From Methylotuvimicrobium sp. KM2 (GTDB lineage: Bacteria > Pseudomonadota > Gammaproteobacteria > Methylococcales > Methylomonadaceae), in NCBI RefSeq assembly GCF_038051925.1, contig NZ_CP150634.1, positions 4,938,977 through 5,002,976 on the forward strand: a stretch of 64,000 nt of DNA, written 5' to 3'. This document shows, piece after piece, positions 37,917 to 45,036 of the stretch. Under the pieces are notes generated by a model. The model was not told the origin of the DNA, ran no database searches, and saw only the letters and a list, made by a program, of their open reading frames with translations. The number at the start of each line of letters is the position of its first letter. Position 1 is the stretch's first letter. A program made the position numbers and the translations under genes.

Positions 37917-38389
37917 CGTTTATTTCGTTTTTGAGCCTTCAGCCAACGCTCGCACAATTCGAATAATTCCGAGACATCGGTTTCCGGCGGTAATTCATTA
38001 CGGTACGGAATTTCGATCAATTGTCGGCCAATGCCGGTACTAAAGGGTTGGTCCGGCAGCGAAGCGTCCAGGTGGTTCAACCAAGCTTGTCCTGTTAAAC
38101 CCGCGCTTTGCTCTCGCGGTGCCAGGCTGATCGTTACTCGGCGAAGCAATATCGACAGACGGACGACCTTTTCGGCCGAATCGAGACTCGGGTCTTGCTT
38201 TAATTCCGCCAATAATCGGCGCGCCGATTTCAGCGCGGTTTTACGGGTTAAACGACGAATCAACCAAACCATCGAAACCAGTAATACCAAAATACCCAAA
38301 GCCGCCAGCCACCAACCGATCGCGGGCGGCCAAAAACCGATCGGTTCCGGCAGATGAATGTCGCGTAACGGAAGCGGCTGCGGATTCAT
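37913..38389 (-). CDS. DUF4381 membrane protein of the Bat operon
   Basis: 158 aa from ATG 38389 (MNPQPLPLRDIHLPEPIGFWPPAIGWW), the standard start of DUF4381 proteins; the longer frame to 38479 overlaps the DUF58 gene. One helix near residues 27-48 and a charged cytosolic C-terminus. Overlaps the DUF58 gene by 1 nt. Confidence 0.87.
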   Translation of the reverse strand: MNPQPLPLRDIHLPEPIGFWPPAIGWWLAALGILVLLVSMVWLIRRLTRKTALKSARRLLAELKQDPSLDSAEKVVRLSILLRRVTISLAPREQSAGLTGQAWLNHLDASLPDQPFSTGIGRQLIEIPYRNELPPETDVSELFELCERWLKAQKRNKR

Positions 38390-39297
38390 TAACGTAAACT
38401 CTGCACCGGATCTTGTACGGTGCTGCATTGAATAAAGGTCATTCGAAATTTTTTTGCGAGGCTTTCCAAATAGCGGCATCGCGCATTGAAACGTTGATGA
38501 TAATCGCTCAGGCGATCCCGGTCCCGAGTATCGATAACCACATCGCGACGACTATCGGTCAATCGAAATTGTCCGCCCGAAGGCAAACTGCTTTCCAACG
38601 GATCGTAGACTTGAATCAACACGACATCGTTATGTTGGGCAAGCCGTCTTAAATGATGTTCTGCGTTGCTTTCAAAGCCTCGAAAATCGCTGATGATATA
38701 AATCAAGCTGCCGGGCCGTGCATGTTGCGACAATCTTGCCAAACCGAGTTCGAAATTAAATTCGACCGGATGACCTTCGCCGATTTGCACCAAGCTATGA
38801 AAAAACCGCAAAACCGCATGCCTTCCATGTTGCGGCTTCATCTCCATACAGGTGTTATCGGAAAAGACTTGCCCGCCGATGCGGTCGCCGTGTTGCTGCG
38901 CAGTCCAAGCCAAGAGCCCCGCCAATTTGGCGGCCTGTACCGATTTGAACACGCCTCGTGTGGCAAATTGCATCGCCATGCGTTTATCGACCGCAATAAA
39001 TACCGGCCGTTCCCGTTCTTCGCGAAACAACTTGGTATGGGTTTTTCCGGTACGGGCCGTCACCCGCCAGTCTATGCTGCGAATATCGTCTCCGGGTTGA
39101 TAAAGCCGCGCTTCATCGAATTCCATACCGCGTCCCTTCGAGCGCGATACATAGCCGCCGGTTTGCCGACTGCGGATCGACCAACGATGCAACTTAAGCG
39201 ACCCAGCCGTTTGTGCAAGATCGACCAAACTTTTCAAACTTACTGCGACTCGATCGTCGGTAGCTGAAGAGGGAGTGTCGGTTTTGTTCGATAGCAT
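38389..39297 (-). CDS. DUF58 domain protein of the MoxR/Bat operon
   Basis: 302 aa from ATG 39297 (TTG at 39300 is unlikely). The motif 'GRGMEFDEARLYQPGDDIRSIDWRVTARTGKTHTKLF' (read in parts) is the DUF58 signature, followed by a VWA-like fold. Works as a MoxR partner. Overlaps moxR by 1 nt (TGATG). Confidence 0.93.
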   Translation of the reverse strand: MLSNKTDTPSSATDDRVAVSLKSLVDLAQTAGSLKLHRWSIRSRQTGGYVSRSKGRGMEFDEARLYQPGDDIRSIDWRVTARTGKTHTKLFREERERPVFIAVDKRMAMQFATRGVFKSVQAAKLAGLLAWTAQQHGDRIGGQVFSDNTCMEMKPQHGRHAVLRFFHSLVQIGEGHPVEFNFELGLARLSQHARPGSLIYIISDFRGFESNAEHHLRRLAQHNDVVLIQVYDPLESSLPSGGQFRLTDSRRDVVIDTRDRDRLSDYHQRFNARCRYLESLAKKFRMTFIQCSTVQDPVQSLR

Positions 39298-40277
39298 CAA
39301 GGAACAGCGATCCGGTTGATCAATTCGCGAATGAAATAATCAGGTGTGATGCCTTCGGCTTCAGCCTCATAGGATAGAATCAGACGATGCCGCAAGACAT
39401 CGAAAGCAATATCCTGGATATCCTCGGGGCCGACGAAATCGCGTTGGGCCAGCCAAGCCTTAGCCCTGGCGCATCGGTCCAATGCAATACTGGCCCTTGG
39501 ACTTGCGCCGTATTGCAGCCATGATGCCAAATCCTTGCCGTAGGCGCCGGGATTGCGGGTCGCCAAAACGATTTGCAGCAAATAATCTTCGAGATTATCG
39601 GCCATGTAGATAGCCAAGACTTCCTGACGGGCTGCAAGTAAATTATGTTGCGTCAAAGGCGTGAATGATTCTGTTGTGCCGTTCTTAGCGTTTTTTGCTT
39701 CGTTTCTTGCGAGATGCAAAATACTTTTTTCGTGTTCGGCTTCAGGATAATCGATTTTGATATGCAATAAGAACCGGTCTAATTGCGCTTCCGGCAAGGG
39801 ATAAGTGCCTTCCTGCTCGATCGGGTTTTGCGTGGCCATGACCATGAACAAGGCGGGTAGGGGATATGTCGCGCCACCGACCGTAATCTGCCGTTCGGCC
39901 ATCGCTTCGAGTAATGCCGCCTGTACCTTGGCCGGCGAACGATTGATCTCATCGGCCAAAATCAAATTATGAAACAACGGCCCTTTTTGAAATTCGAATG
40001 TGCCTTGTTGAGGGCGGTAAATTTCGGTACCGGTTAAATCGGCAGGCAATAAATCCGGCGTGAATTGCACGCGATGAAAATCGCCTTCGATACCCTTGCT
40101 GAGTACATTGATCGCTCGTGTCTTGGCTAAGCCCGGCGCGCCTTCGACAAGAATATGACCGTCGCACAACAACGCAATCAGCATTCTTTCTATCAATACA
40201 TCCTGTCCGATAATTTGCTTACTGATAAAGCTTTTTAGCTTTTGCATCGCACTTTGATTAGTAATGTCTACGCTCAT
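39297..40277 (-). CDS. MoxR-family AAA+ ATPase
   Basis: 326 aa. Walker A GAPGLAKT 46-53, Walker B 'LILADEINR' near 108-116, sensor 1 'MATQNPIEQEGTYPLPEAQLDRF'. MoxR ATPases act as chaperones that insert cofactors or metals, with VWA proteins as adaptors. This copy heads the Bat operon and is not next to methanol dehydrogenase genes. Confidence 0.95.
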   Translation of the reverse strand: MSVDITNQSAMQKLKSFISKQIIGQDVLIERMLIALLCDGHILVEGAPGLAKTRAINVLSKGIEGDFHRVQFTPDLLPADLTGTEIYRPQQGTFEFQKGPLFHNLILADEINRSPAKVQAALLEAMAERQITVGGATYPLPALFMVMATQNPIEQEGTYPLPEAQLDRFLLHIKIDYPEAEHEKSILHLARNEAKNAKNGTTESFTPLTQHNLLAARQEVLAIYMADNLEDYLLQIVLATRNPGAYGKDLASWLQYGASPRASIALDRCARAKAWLAQRDFVGPEDIQDIAFDVLRHRLILSYEAEAEGITPDYFIRELINRIAVP

Positions 40278-40313
40278 GATCCTGAATGAATGAAATTTAA
40301 AATCCTAAATTTT

Positions 40314-40520
40314 ATACTTCGCGCGGCCACATTTGCGGCTTTCTGACGCGTTCTTTTGTCCGGTAGCGGTGTTAACTACATGGATGTAGGTAAGGGGCGT
40401 GAGCAGGAGCGGAAGCTTTGCGAAAACAGTTACATAGCTTGCTATGCGCCTGTTTTCGCGCCTTGCTACCGAACAAAATAGCATTGCCATAAAATCCGCA
40501 AACATGACCGCACGAAGTAT
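40314..40520. repeat. MITE-like palindromic element, ATACTTCGC family (copy 2)
   Basis: 207 bp. Same terminal inverted repeats and core as 8990-9150 (GCGAAAACAGTTACATAGCT and its arm CTGTTTTCGC), with about 45 extra bases after GTCCGGTAGCG. At the position of the ATG in copy 1 this copy reads GCAC, so it has no start codon there. Lies upstream of moxR. Confidence 0.8.
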
Positions 40521-40654
40521 ACAAGGCATGCAATTAATACCTTGCCGAATTGCTTTAACAACTTTTACGCCGAAAGGTTCCCATTGTATCCGGATGAGGA
40601 CTAGCATAGAAGTGTGTAACTTTGCGAATAAACAGTGAGTTTCTTGTGTATTGC

Positions 40655-40777
40655 TGTGTATAAATTGACCGGGTCGATTTTATCCACAAGCCCTCCACAT
40701 CTTGAACCGAAGTTTACAGGCAGTTTAGTCATGGAACTAAAGTATTGATAAAAAATATTAAAAATGGTTTATCCACA
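40655..40777. promoter_or_regulatory. cluster of three DnaA boxes
   Basis: Perfect TTATCCACA at 40680-40688 and 40769-40777 (+ strand) and TTATACACA on the minus strand at 40655-40663, all matching TTWTNCACA, with AT-rich DNA between the last two. It lies about 80 bp upstream of the POT transporter gene and 23 kb from the presumed oriC. Confidence 0.6.
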
Positions 40778-40858
40778 GATTTCAGCTTGATTAATAGTAA
40801 CAGTAATTTTAAATCTTTTAATTTGTTATGATTATAGGCAACCGATTCTTCTAAAATC

Positions 40859-42205
40859 ATGTCCCAATATCGCAAAAATCCGCTCAAAACAACCGAACTG
40901 CCCTCCGGTATTCCCTTCATCATCGCCAATGAAGCCGCCGAACGGTTTAGCTACTATGGCATGCGCGCTATTTTGGTCGTGTTCATGACCCAATATTTAG
41001 TAGATGCATCGGGTCAACCCGATCTGATGTCCGAGCATGAAGCCCAAGGTTATTTTCATTTATTTGTTTCGGCGGTTTACTTGATGCCTTTGTTCGGCGC
41101 GTTGCTAGCCGATAGCGTGTTCGGTAAATATCGAACGATTCTCTATTTATCGCTGTTTTATTGTTTCGGTCATTTGGCTTTGGCGATCGACGATACCCGA
41201 TTGGGTCTTTTGATCGGACAAGCTCTGATTGCGTTTGGAGCGGGCGGCATTAAACCCTGTGTGTCTTCGCATTTAGGCGATCAATTCGGTAAAAGCAATA
41301 GTCATTTGATGACCAAAGTTTTCGGTTGGTTTTATTTTTCGATTAACCTCGGCGCTTTTGCCGCGATGCTGTTGATTCCCTGGTTACTGCATGAATTCGG
41401 TTCGTCGGTTGCTTTCGGCGTGCCCGGTATATTGATGCTGTTGGCCACGATTATTTTTTGGGCAGGACGTTATCGCTTCGCGCATATTGATCCGGCCGGC
41501 ATTGGCTTTATCAAGGGCATGCTTGGCCATGATGGTTTGAAGATTCTTGGAAAATTAACATCAATCTATGTGTTTATCGCGATTTTCTGGTCTCTATTCG
41601 AACAAATTGGCTCATCATGGGTCTTGCAGGCGCAAAAAATGGATAGAGTCATATTCGGCATCGAGGTGTTACCGTCGCAGATTCAAGCCGCAAATCCCTT
41701 GCTGATCATGGTATTGGTACCTTGTTTTTCTTATGGTGTTTACCCATTCTTGAATCGTTATTTCGATTTGACCCCCTTAAGAAAAATCGCGATCGGCTTA
41801 TTTTTAACCGTGTTTGCATTCGCGATTCCGTCCGCGATTCAAATGCAATTGGATGTGGGACTAACGCCGCATATAGGTTGGCAGTTGTTGGCGTATTTTT
41901 TACTGACCGCAGCCGAAGTCATGGTTTCGATTACTTGCTTAGAGTTTTCCTATACACAGGCACCGAAATCGATGAAGTCCTTTATCATGGCTTATTATTT
42001 CGTGTTTATTGCCGCCGGTAATTTATTGACCAGTGCAGTTAATTTTTTAATGATGCCTTCAGACGGCTCCGGTCAATTAACAGGCAGTGCTTATTTTTGG
42101 TTTTTCACCGGACTGATGTTGATTACCGCATTACTATTTTTAGTGGTAAGCCGGCGCTATCAGGAACAAACTTTTTTACAGGATGAGCAAAGCATTAAAG
42201 AGTGA
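40859..42205 (+). CDS. proton-dependent oligopeptide transporter (POT/PTR2 family)
   Basis: 448 aa MFS protein with about 12 helices. The family signature 'NEAAERFSYYGMRAILVVFM' near residue 22 includes the ExxERFxYY proton-coupling motif; 'FYFSINLGAFAAMLLIPWL' is PTR2 signature 2. Imports di- and tripeptides with H+. Monocistronic; upstream DNA has the DnaA boxes. Confidence 0.94.
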   Translation: MSQYRKNPLKTTELPSGIPFIIANEAAERFSYYGMRAILVVFMTQYLVDASGQPDLMSEHEAQGYFHLFVSAVYLMPLFGALLADSVFGKYRTILYLSLFYCFGHLALAIDDTRLGLLIGQALIAFGAGGIKPCVSSHLGDQFGKSNSHLMTKVFGWFYFSINLGAFAAMLLIPWLLHEFGSSVAFGVPGILMLLATIIFWAGRYRFAHIDPAGIGFIKGMLGHDGLKILGKLTSIYVFIAIFWSLFEQIGSSWVLQAQKMDRVIFGIEVLPSQIQAANPLLIMVLVPCFSYGVYPFLNRYFDLTPLRKIAIGLFLTVFAFAIPSAIQMQLDVGLTPHIGWQLLAYFLLTAAEVMVSITCLEFSYTQAPKSMKSFIMAYYFVFIAAGNLLTSAVNFLMMPSDGSGQLTGSAYFWFFTGLMLITALLFLVVSRRYQEQTFLQDEQSIKE

Positions 42206-42298
42206 CTTATAATTAAGAAAATTTTATTATCGAATAATTTATTTCGATTTGCTGCGGCTGTGTTATATCTGTTAATGACATCCGAAGAGAAAACCATA

Positions 42299-42871
42299 AT
42301 GCGAATTTCAATTTTTATACTGGCTATTTCGGTCTCGACTATCACTCACGCCGATGCTTTTAAATGTGTCGATGCTTTGGGAAAAACCATCTATCAAGCC
42401 AAGCCTTGCGATGAAAATCACCAAAGTGTCCAGATCAATTTTAAAACCGGCGGCGCGATTGATAAAAACGAGCAACTCAAGAGAGAAGCTCAGCAACTTG
42501 AATTGCAAAAACAGCAGGAATTAACCGAGCAGCAATTACAGCAAAAACAAGAACAGTTCTTAGCGAATGCCAAAGAAGAAACTGAAATTAATCAAAACTT
42601 AATTAAGAATAATCCTGTTCAATTTACTCCTTATGCTATTCCGCCTTACGAATACGACAAATTAAAGCCCTTGGTGCAAAACTTTCAATCACGCCTCCCG
42701 GAAATTGAGCGTATAAGAAGGTTGGCCGCACAAAAACAACTGGCATCGGGACTTTGCGATCGTGTCGAATCCTCGGAGCTCAATGTTAGAAGTACTTCGG
42801 AAAACTTGGTTTTTTTGGTGGATTGTAGTAACGGCGAATCGGCTTATTTCAATGAAACCGAACTCCAGTAA
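42299..42871 (+). CDS. DUF4124 domain periplasmic protein
   Basis: 190 aa from ATG 42299 (SD GAAGAG). Signal peptide to 'THADA', then 'FKCVDALGKTIYQAKPC', the DUF4124 motif with its Cys pair, a long Gln/Glu-rich coiled coil (about residues 60-105) and a C-terminal Cys pair. Function unknown. 5 bp before the SDR gene and likely co-transcribed. Confidence 0.82.
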   Translation: MRISIFILAISVSTITHADAFKCVDALGKTIYQAKPCDENHQSVQINFKTGGAIDKNEQLKREAQQLELQKQQELTEQQLQQKQEQFLANAKEETEINQNLIKNNPVQFTPYAIPPYEYDKLKPLVQNFQSRLPEIERIRRLAAQKQLASGLCDRVESSELNVRSTSENLVFLVDCSNGESAYFNETELQ

Positions 42872-42876
42872 TCTTA

Positions 42877-43707
42877 ATGTCTAACAGTAAAACAATTTTA
42901 ATCACCGGTTGTTCGTCCGGAATCGGTTATACGACAGCGCACATACTCAAACAACGTGGTCATCGTGTTATTGCTTCGGCTAGGCAACAACACGATGTTG
43001 AGCGACTCAGCCTGGAAGGCTTTGAAACAATAAGGCTCGATCTTGCCGATAGCGCGTCGATTCGACAAGCCGTTTCCGAAATGTTGATCATGACCGAAGG
43101 TAGAATCGATGCATTGTTCAATAATGGCGCCTTTGGCCAACCGGGAGCGGTCGAAGATTTAAGTCGTGATGTATTGCGTTTTCAATTCGAAACCAATTTT
43201 TTCGGCACACACGAACTGACCAATTTGCTCATTCCGATCATGCGCCGACAAGGGCAGGGCAGAATCATTTACAATAGCTCGGTATTGGGATTTGTTGCCA
43301 TGACTTACCGGGGCGCATATAACGCCAGCAAATTTGCTTTGGAAGGTTTAGCCGATACGTTACGACTGGAGCTTAAAGGCACCGGAATTAATTTATCGAT
43401 CATTGAACCCGGACCGATTTTGAGCGATTTTCGTAAAAACGCCTTGGCGCTTTTCAAAAAAAACATCGACCCAAGCAATAGTTTTCATAAGGATCGTTAT
43501 GCCGCAATGGAAACCCGATTGCAAAAAGAAGGGCCTGCCGTCCCTTTTACGTTGCCGCCTGAAGCCGTTGCCGATAAGGTGATTCATGCTTTGGAATCGA
43601 AACGTCCCAAAATCCGTTATTACGTGACTTTTCCTACTTATTTATTTGGCTATCTCAAACGTATTTTACCTATGTCCTGGCTCGATACTCTGCTACTTAA
43701 AGTTTGA
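42877..43707 (+). CDS. short-chain dehydrogenase/reductase
   Basis: 276 aa classical SDR. Cofactor motif TGCSSGIG (10-17), NNGA-type segment 'LFNNGAFG', catalytic Ser 134/135, Y148-x3-K152. Substrate unknown. Stop overlaps the next gene by 1 nt (TGATG). Confidence 0.93.
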   Translation: MSNSKTILITGCSSGIGYTTAHILKQRGHRVIASARQQHDVERLSLEGFETIRLDLADSASIRQAVSEMLIMTEGRIDALFNNGAFGQPGAVEDLSRDVLRFQFETNFFGTHELTNLLIPIMRRQGQGRIIYNSSVLGFVAMTYRGAYNASKFALEGLADTLRLELKGTGINLSIIEPGPILSDFRKNALALFKKNIDPSNSFHKDRYAAMETRLQKEGPAVPFTLPPEAVADKVIHALESKRPKIRYYVTFPTYLFGYLKRILPMSWLDTLLLKV

Positions 43708-43901
43708 TGTTTAGCGATTTAGAAGAATTGTCGATTCAATGTCCTTATTGCGGCGAAACGATTTCATTATTGTTGGATACCCCTTCCGATTCACAAAGTT
43801 ATTACGAAGACTGCTCGGTTTGCTGCTCTCCTATTTACGTTCAAATCGAAGTCGATGAAAACGGTCAAGTACATGTTGCTTGCAAACGCGATGAGGATTA
43901 A
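43707..43901 (+). CDS. CPXCG-motif cysteine-rich protein
   Basis: 64 aa. 'CPYCGETISLLLDTP' and 'CSVCCSPI' form a zinc-ribbon-like pair of CxxC knuckles, typical of the small Cys_rich_CPXG family. Coupled to the SDR gene through TGATG. Function unknown. Confidence 0.85.
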   Translation: MFSDLEELSIQCPYCGETISLLLDTPSDSQSYYEDCSVCCSPIYVQIEVDENGQVHVACKRDED

Positions 43902-44002
43902 ACCTATAATGCAATCATATTCGATTAACTTTTTAAACCAAGCATCAGCATTACCCTACAATTATACTTGGTTGAATTTATACGCTTTGTTTTAATTTGA
44001 GT

Positions 44003-44030
44003 TTGATATTGTGGCAATCTACGATAGAAT
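44003..44030 (+). promoter_or_regulatory. sigma-70 promoter for the small secreted protein
   Basis: TTGATA at 44003-44008, a 16-bp spacer and TAGAAT at 44025-44030, about 88 bp before the ATG at 44118. Confidence 0.6.
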
Positions 44031-44117
44031 GACTCCCGCTAAGTAGCTTTAATTTGATGGAATTTCTGCTGCATTGCTGAATAATAGTTACTATGACAAC
44101 ATGAGGACAAGTTAGAC

Positions 44118-44504
44118 ATGAAATTTTTAAGAAAGGTATTGTTATCTCTGGCTATTGCTAGCTCTATGGGCGCTGTTGCTACCCCTGTAATGGCTGAAAG
44201 CGATCCAGGCAGAATTTCATATGAACCTGCAGAAGCAATCAAATTGACTTCCGAAAAAATTCAAGCTGCGATCGACGCAGTTGCAGCAGGTTCTTCGGCC
44301 GATGAAGTCGCTGCTCTAGTCAAAGATGCTCTGGATATGAGCAAAGAAATCAATGCCAATGACAAAGTTGACGTTGCTCGCGCACGCGCGAACGGTCCAC
44401 TGAAAAAAGCTCGCAGCGCCGCTAGAAAAGGATCTTTGGATGGTGTCGAAGAAGCTCTGCAAAGCGCTTTGAAAAAGTACAGCGAATTACCAGGCTTGAT
44501 TTAA
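44118..44504 (+). CDS. small secreted helical protein, unknown family
   Basis: 128 aa. Signal peptide cut after 'TPVMA', mature part about 103 aa, Ala/Lys-rich and predicted all-helical ('LTSEKIQAAIDAVAAGSSADEVAALV'). No Cys. It has its own promoter, a GAGGA SD and a strong terminator, so it looks like an abundant periplasmic protein. I recognise no family with certainty. It is the last chromosomal gene before the integrated element. Confidence 0.82.
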   Translation: MKFLRKVLLSLAIASSMGAVATPVMAESDPGRISYEPAEAIKLTSEKIQAAIDAVAAGSSADEVAALVKDALDMSKEINANDKVDVARARANGPLKKARSAARKGSLDGVEEALQSALKKYSELPGLI

Positions 44505-44527
44505 TTATCTAAATTACAAGCTGATAG

Positions 44528-44553
44528 AAAGGGCGCTTTTAGCGCCCTTTTTT
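44528..44553 (+). terminator. rho-independent terminator
   Basis: AAAGGGCGCT / AGCGCCCTTTTTT with a TTT loop, 24 bp after the stop codon of the small secreted protein. Confidence 0.93.
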
Positions 44554-44571
44554 AGTAGCAGTGGTTACGGT

Positions 44572-44594
44572 TGGCGGAGGGAGAGGGATTTGAA
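44572..44594. other. attL: duplicated 3' end of tRNA-Ser
   Basis: Identical to the tRNA-Ser 3' end over 19 bp; then one mismatch (T for C) and GAA. Left chromosomal junction of the element. Confidence 0.92.
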
Positions 44595-44646
44595 TAATAA
44601 GTTATTATTAATATAAAACAGTATATTACAGACTTTAACAAAGAAA

Positions 44647-44667
44647 TATACCGTTTCTTATACCGTC
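44647..44667. promoter_or_regulatory. candidate integrase/Xis arm sites, left end
   Basis: TATACCGTT (44647-44655) and TATACCGTC (44659-44667), about 60 bp inside attL. The same 9-mer recurs beside int at the right end, which suits arm-type recombinase or AlpA sites. Confidence 0.55.
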
Positions 44668-44669
44668 TA

Positions 44670-44694
44670 TTAAAAGTGCCGAACATGTTCGGCA
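44670..44694 (-). terminator. terminator for leftward element transcripts
   Basis: Perfect palindrome TGCCGAACATGTTCGGCA (44677-44694) followed on the minus strand by CTTTTAAT. Ends the tape-measure transcript before attL. Confidence 0.65.
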
Positions 44695-44917
44695 TCTTCG
44701 TATCTGTCAGCTTAACGCACAATGCATACCTCATGTGGCGCATCACACACCTAGACAATAACGGTTCAGGGCAAAATTTTATTGTTCACGATTAGAGAAT
44801 AATAAAAACACTAGCATGATTTCGTGCCAACTCTACGAAAGCCACGAATAACAAGGCTTTAAGACAGGCATGATAATTGATATAGGCAATAATTTCTAAT
44901 AACGAAATAATCAGTGA

Positions 44918-44975
44918 TAAGTTTGTTTGTTGTCCGATTTTTGCCGGCGGCACCCATGCCGCGCGCTATTAAATG
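44918..44975 (-). pseudogene. 3' remnant of a second HNH/AP2 endonuclease gene
   Basis: Read on the minus strand it gives FNSARHGCRRQKSDNKQT, matching the C-terminus of the intact endonuclease at 47621 (FDPLHGQRRRKSDNKQT). The DNA GTTTGTTTGTTGTCCGATTT is shared. Only about 18 codons remain. The remnant and the intact gene flank the tape measure gene. Confidence 0.65.
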
Positions 44976-44977
44976 GC

Positions 44978-45007
44978 ATCTGTACCGTACAAATGTACGG
45001 CACAGAT
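44978..45007. repeat. 30-bp palindrome repeated at the other end of the element
   Basis: Arms ATCTGTACCGTACA and TGTACGGCACAGAT (13 of 14 pair). The first 21 bases recur exactly at 57796-57816 between hicB and hicA, where the second arm is missing. Confidence 0.65.
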
Positions 45008-45036
45008 TCGTTCCCCACGCGCGCGCGATTAATTCA

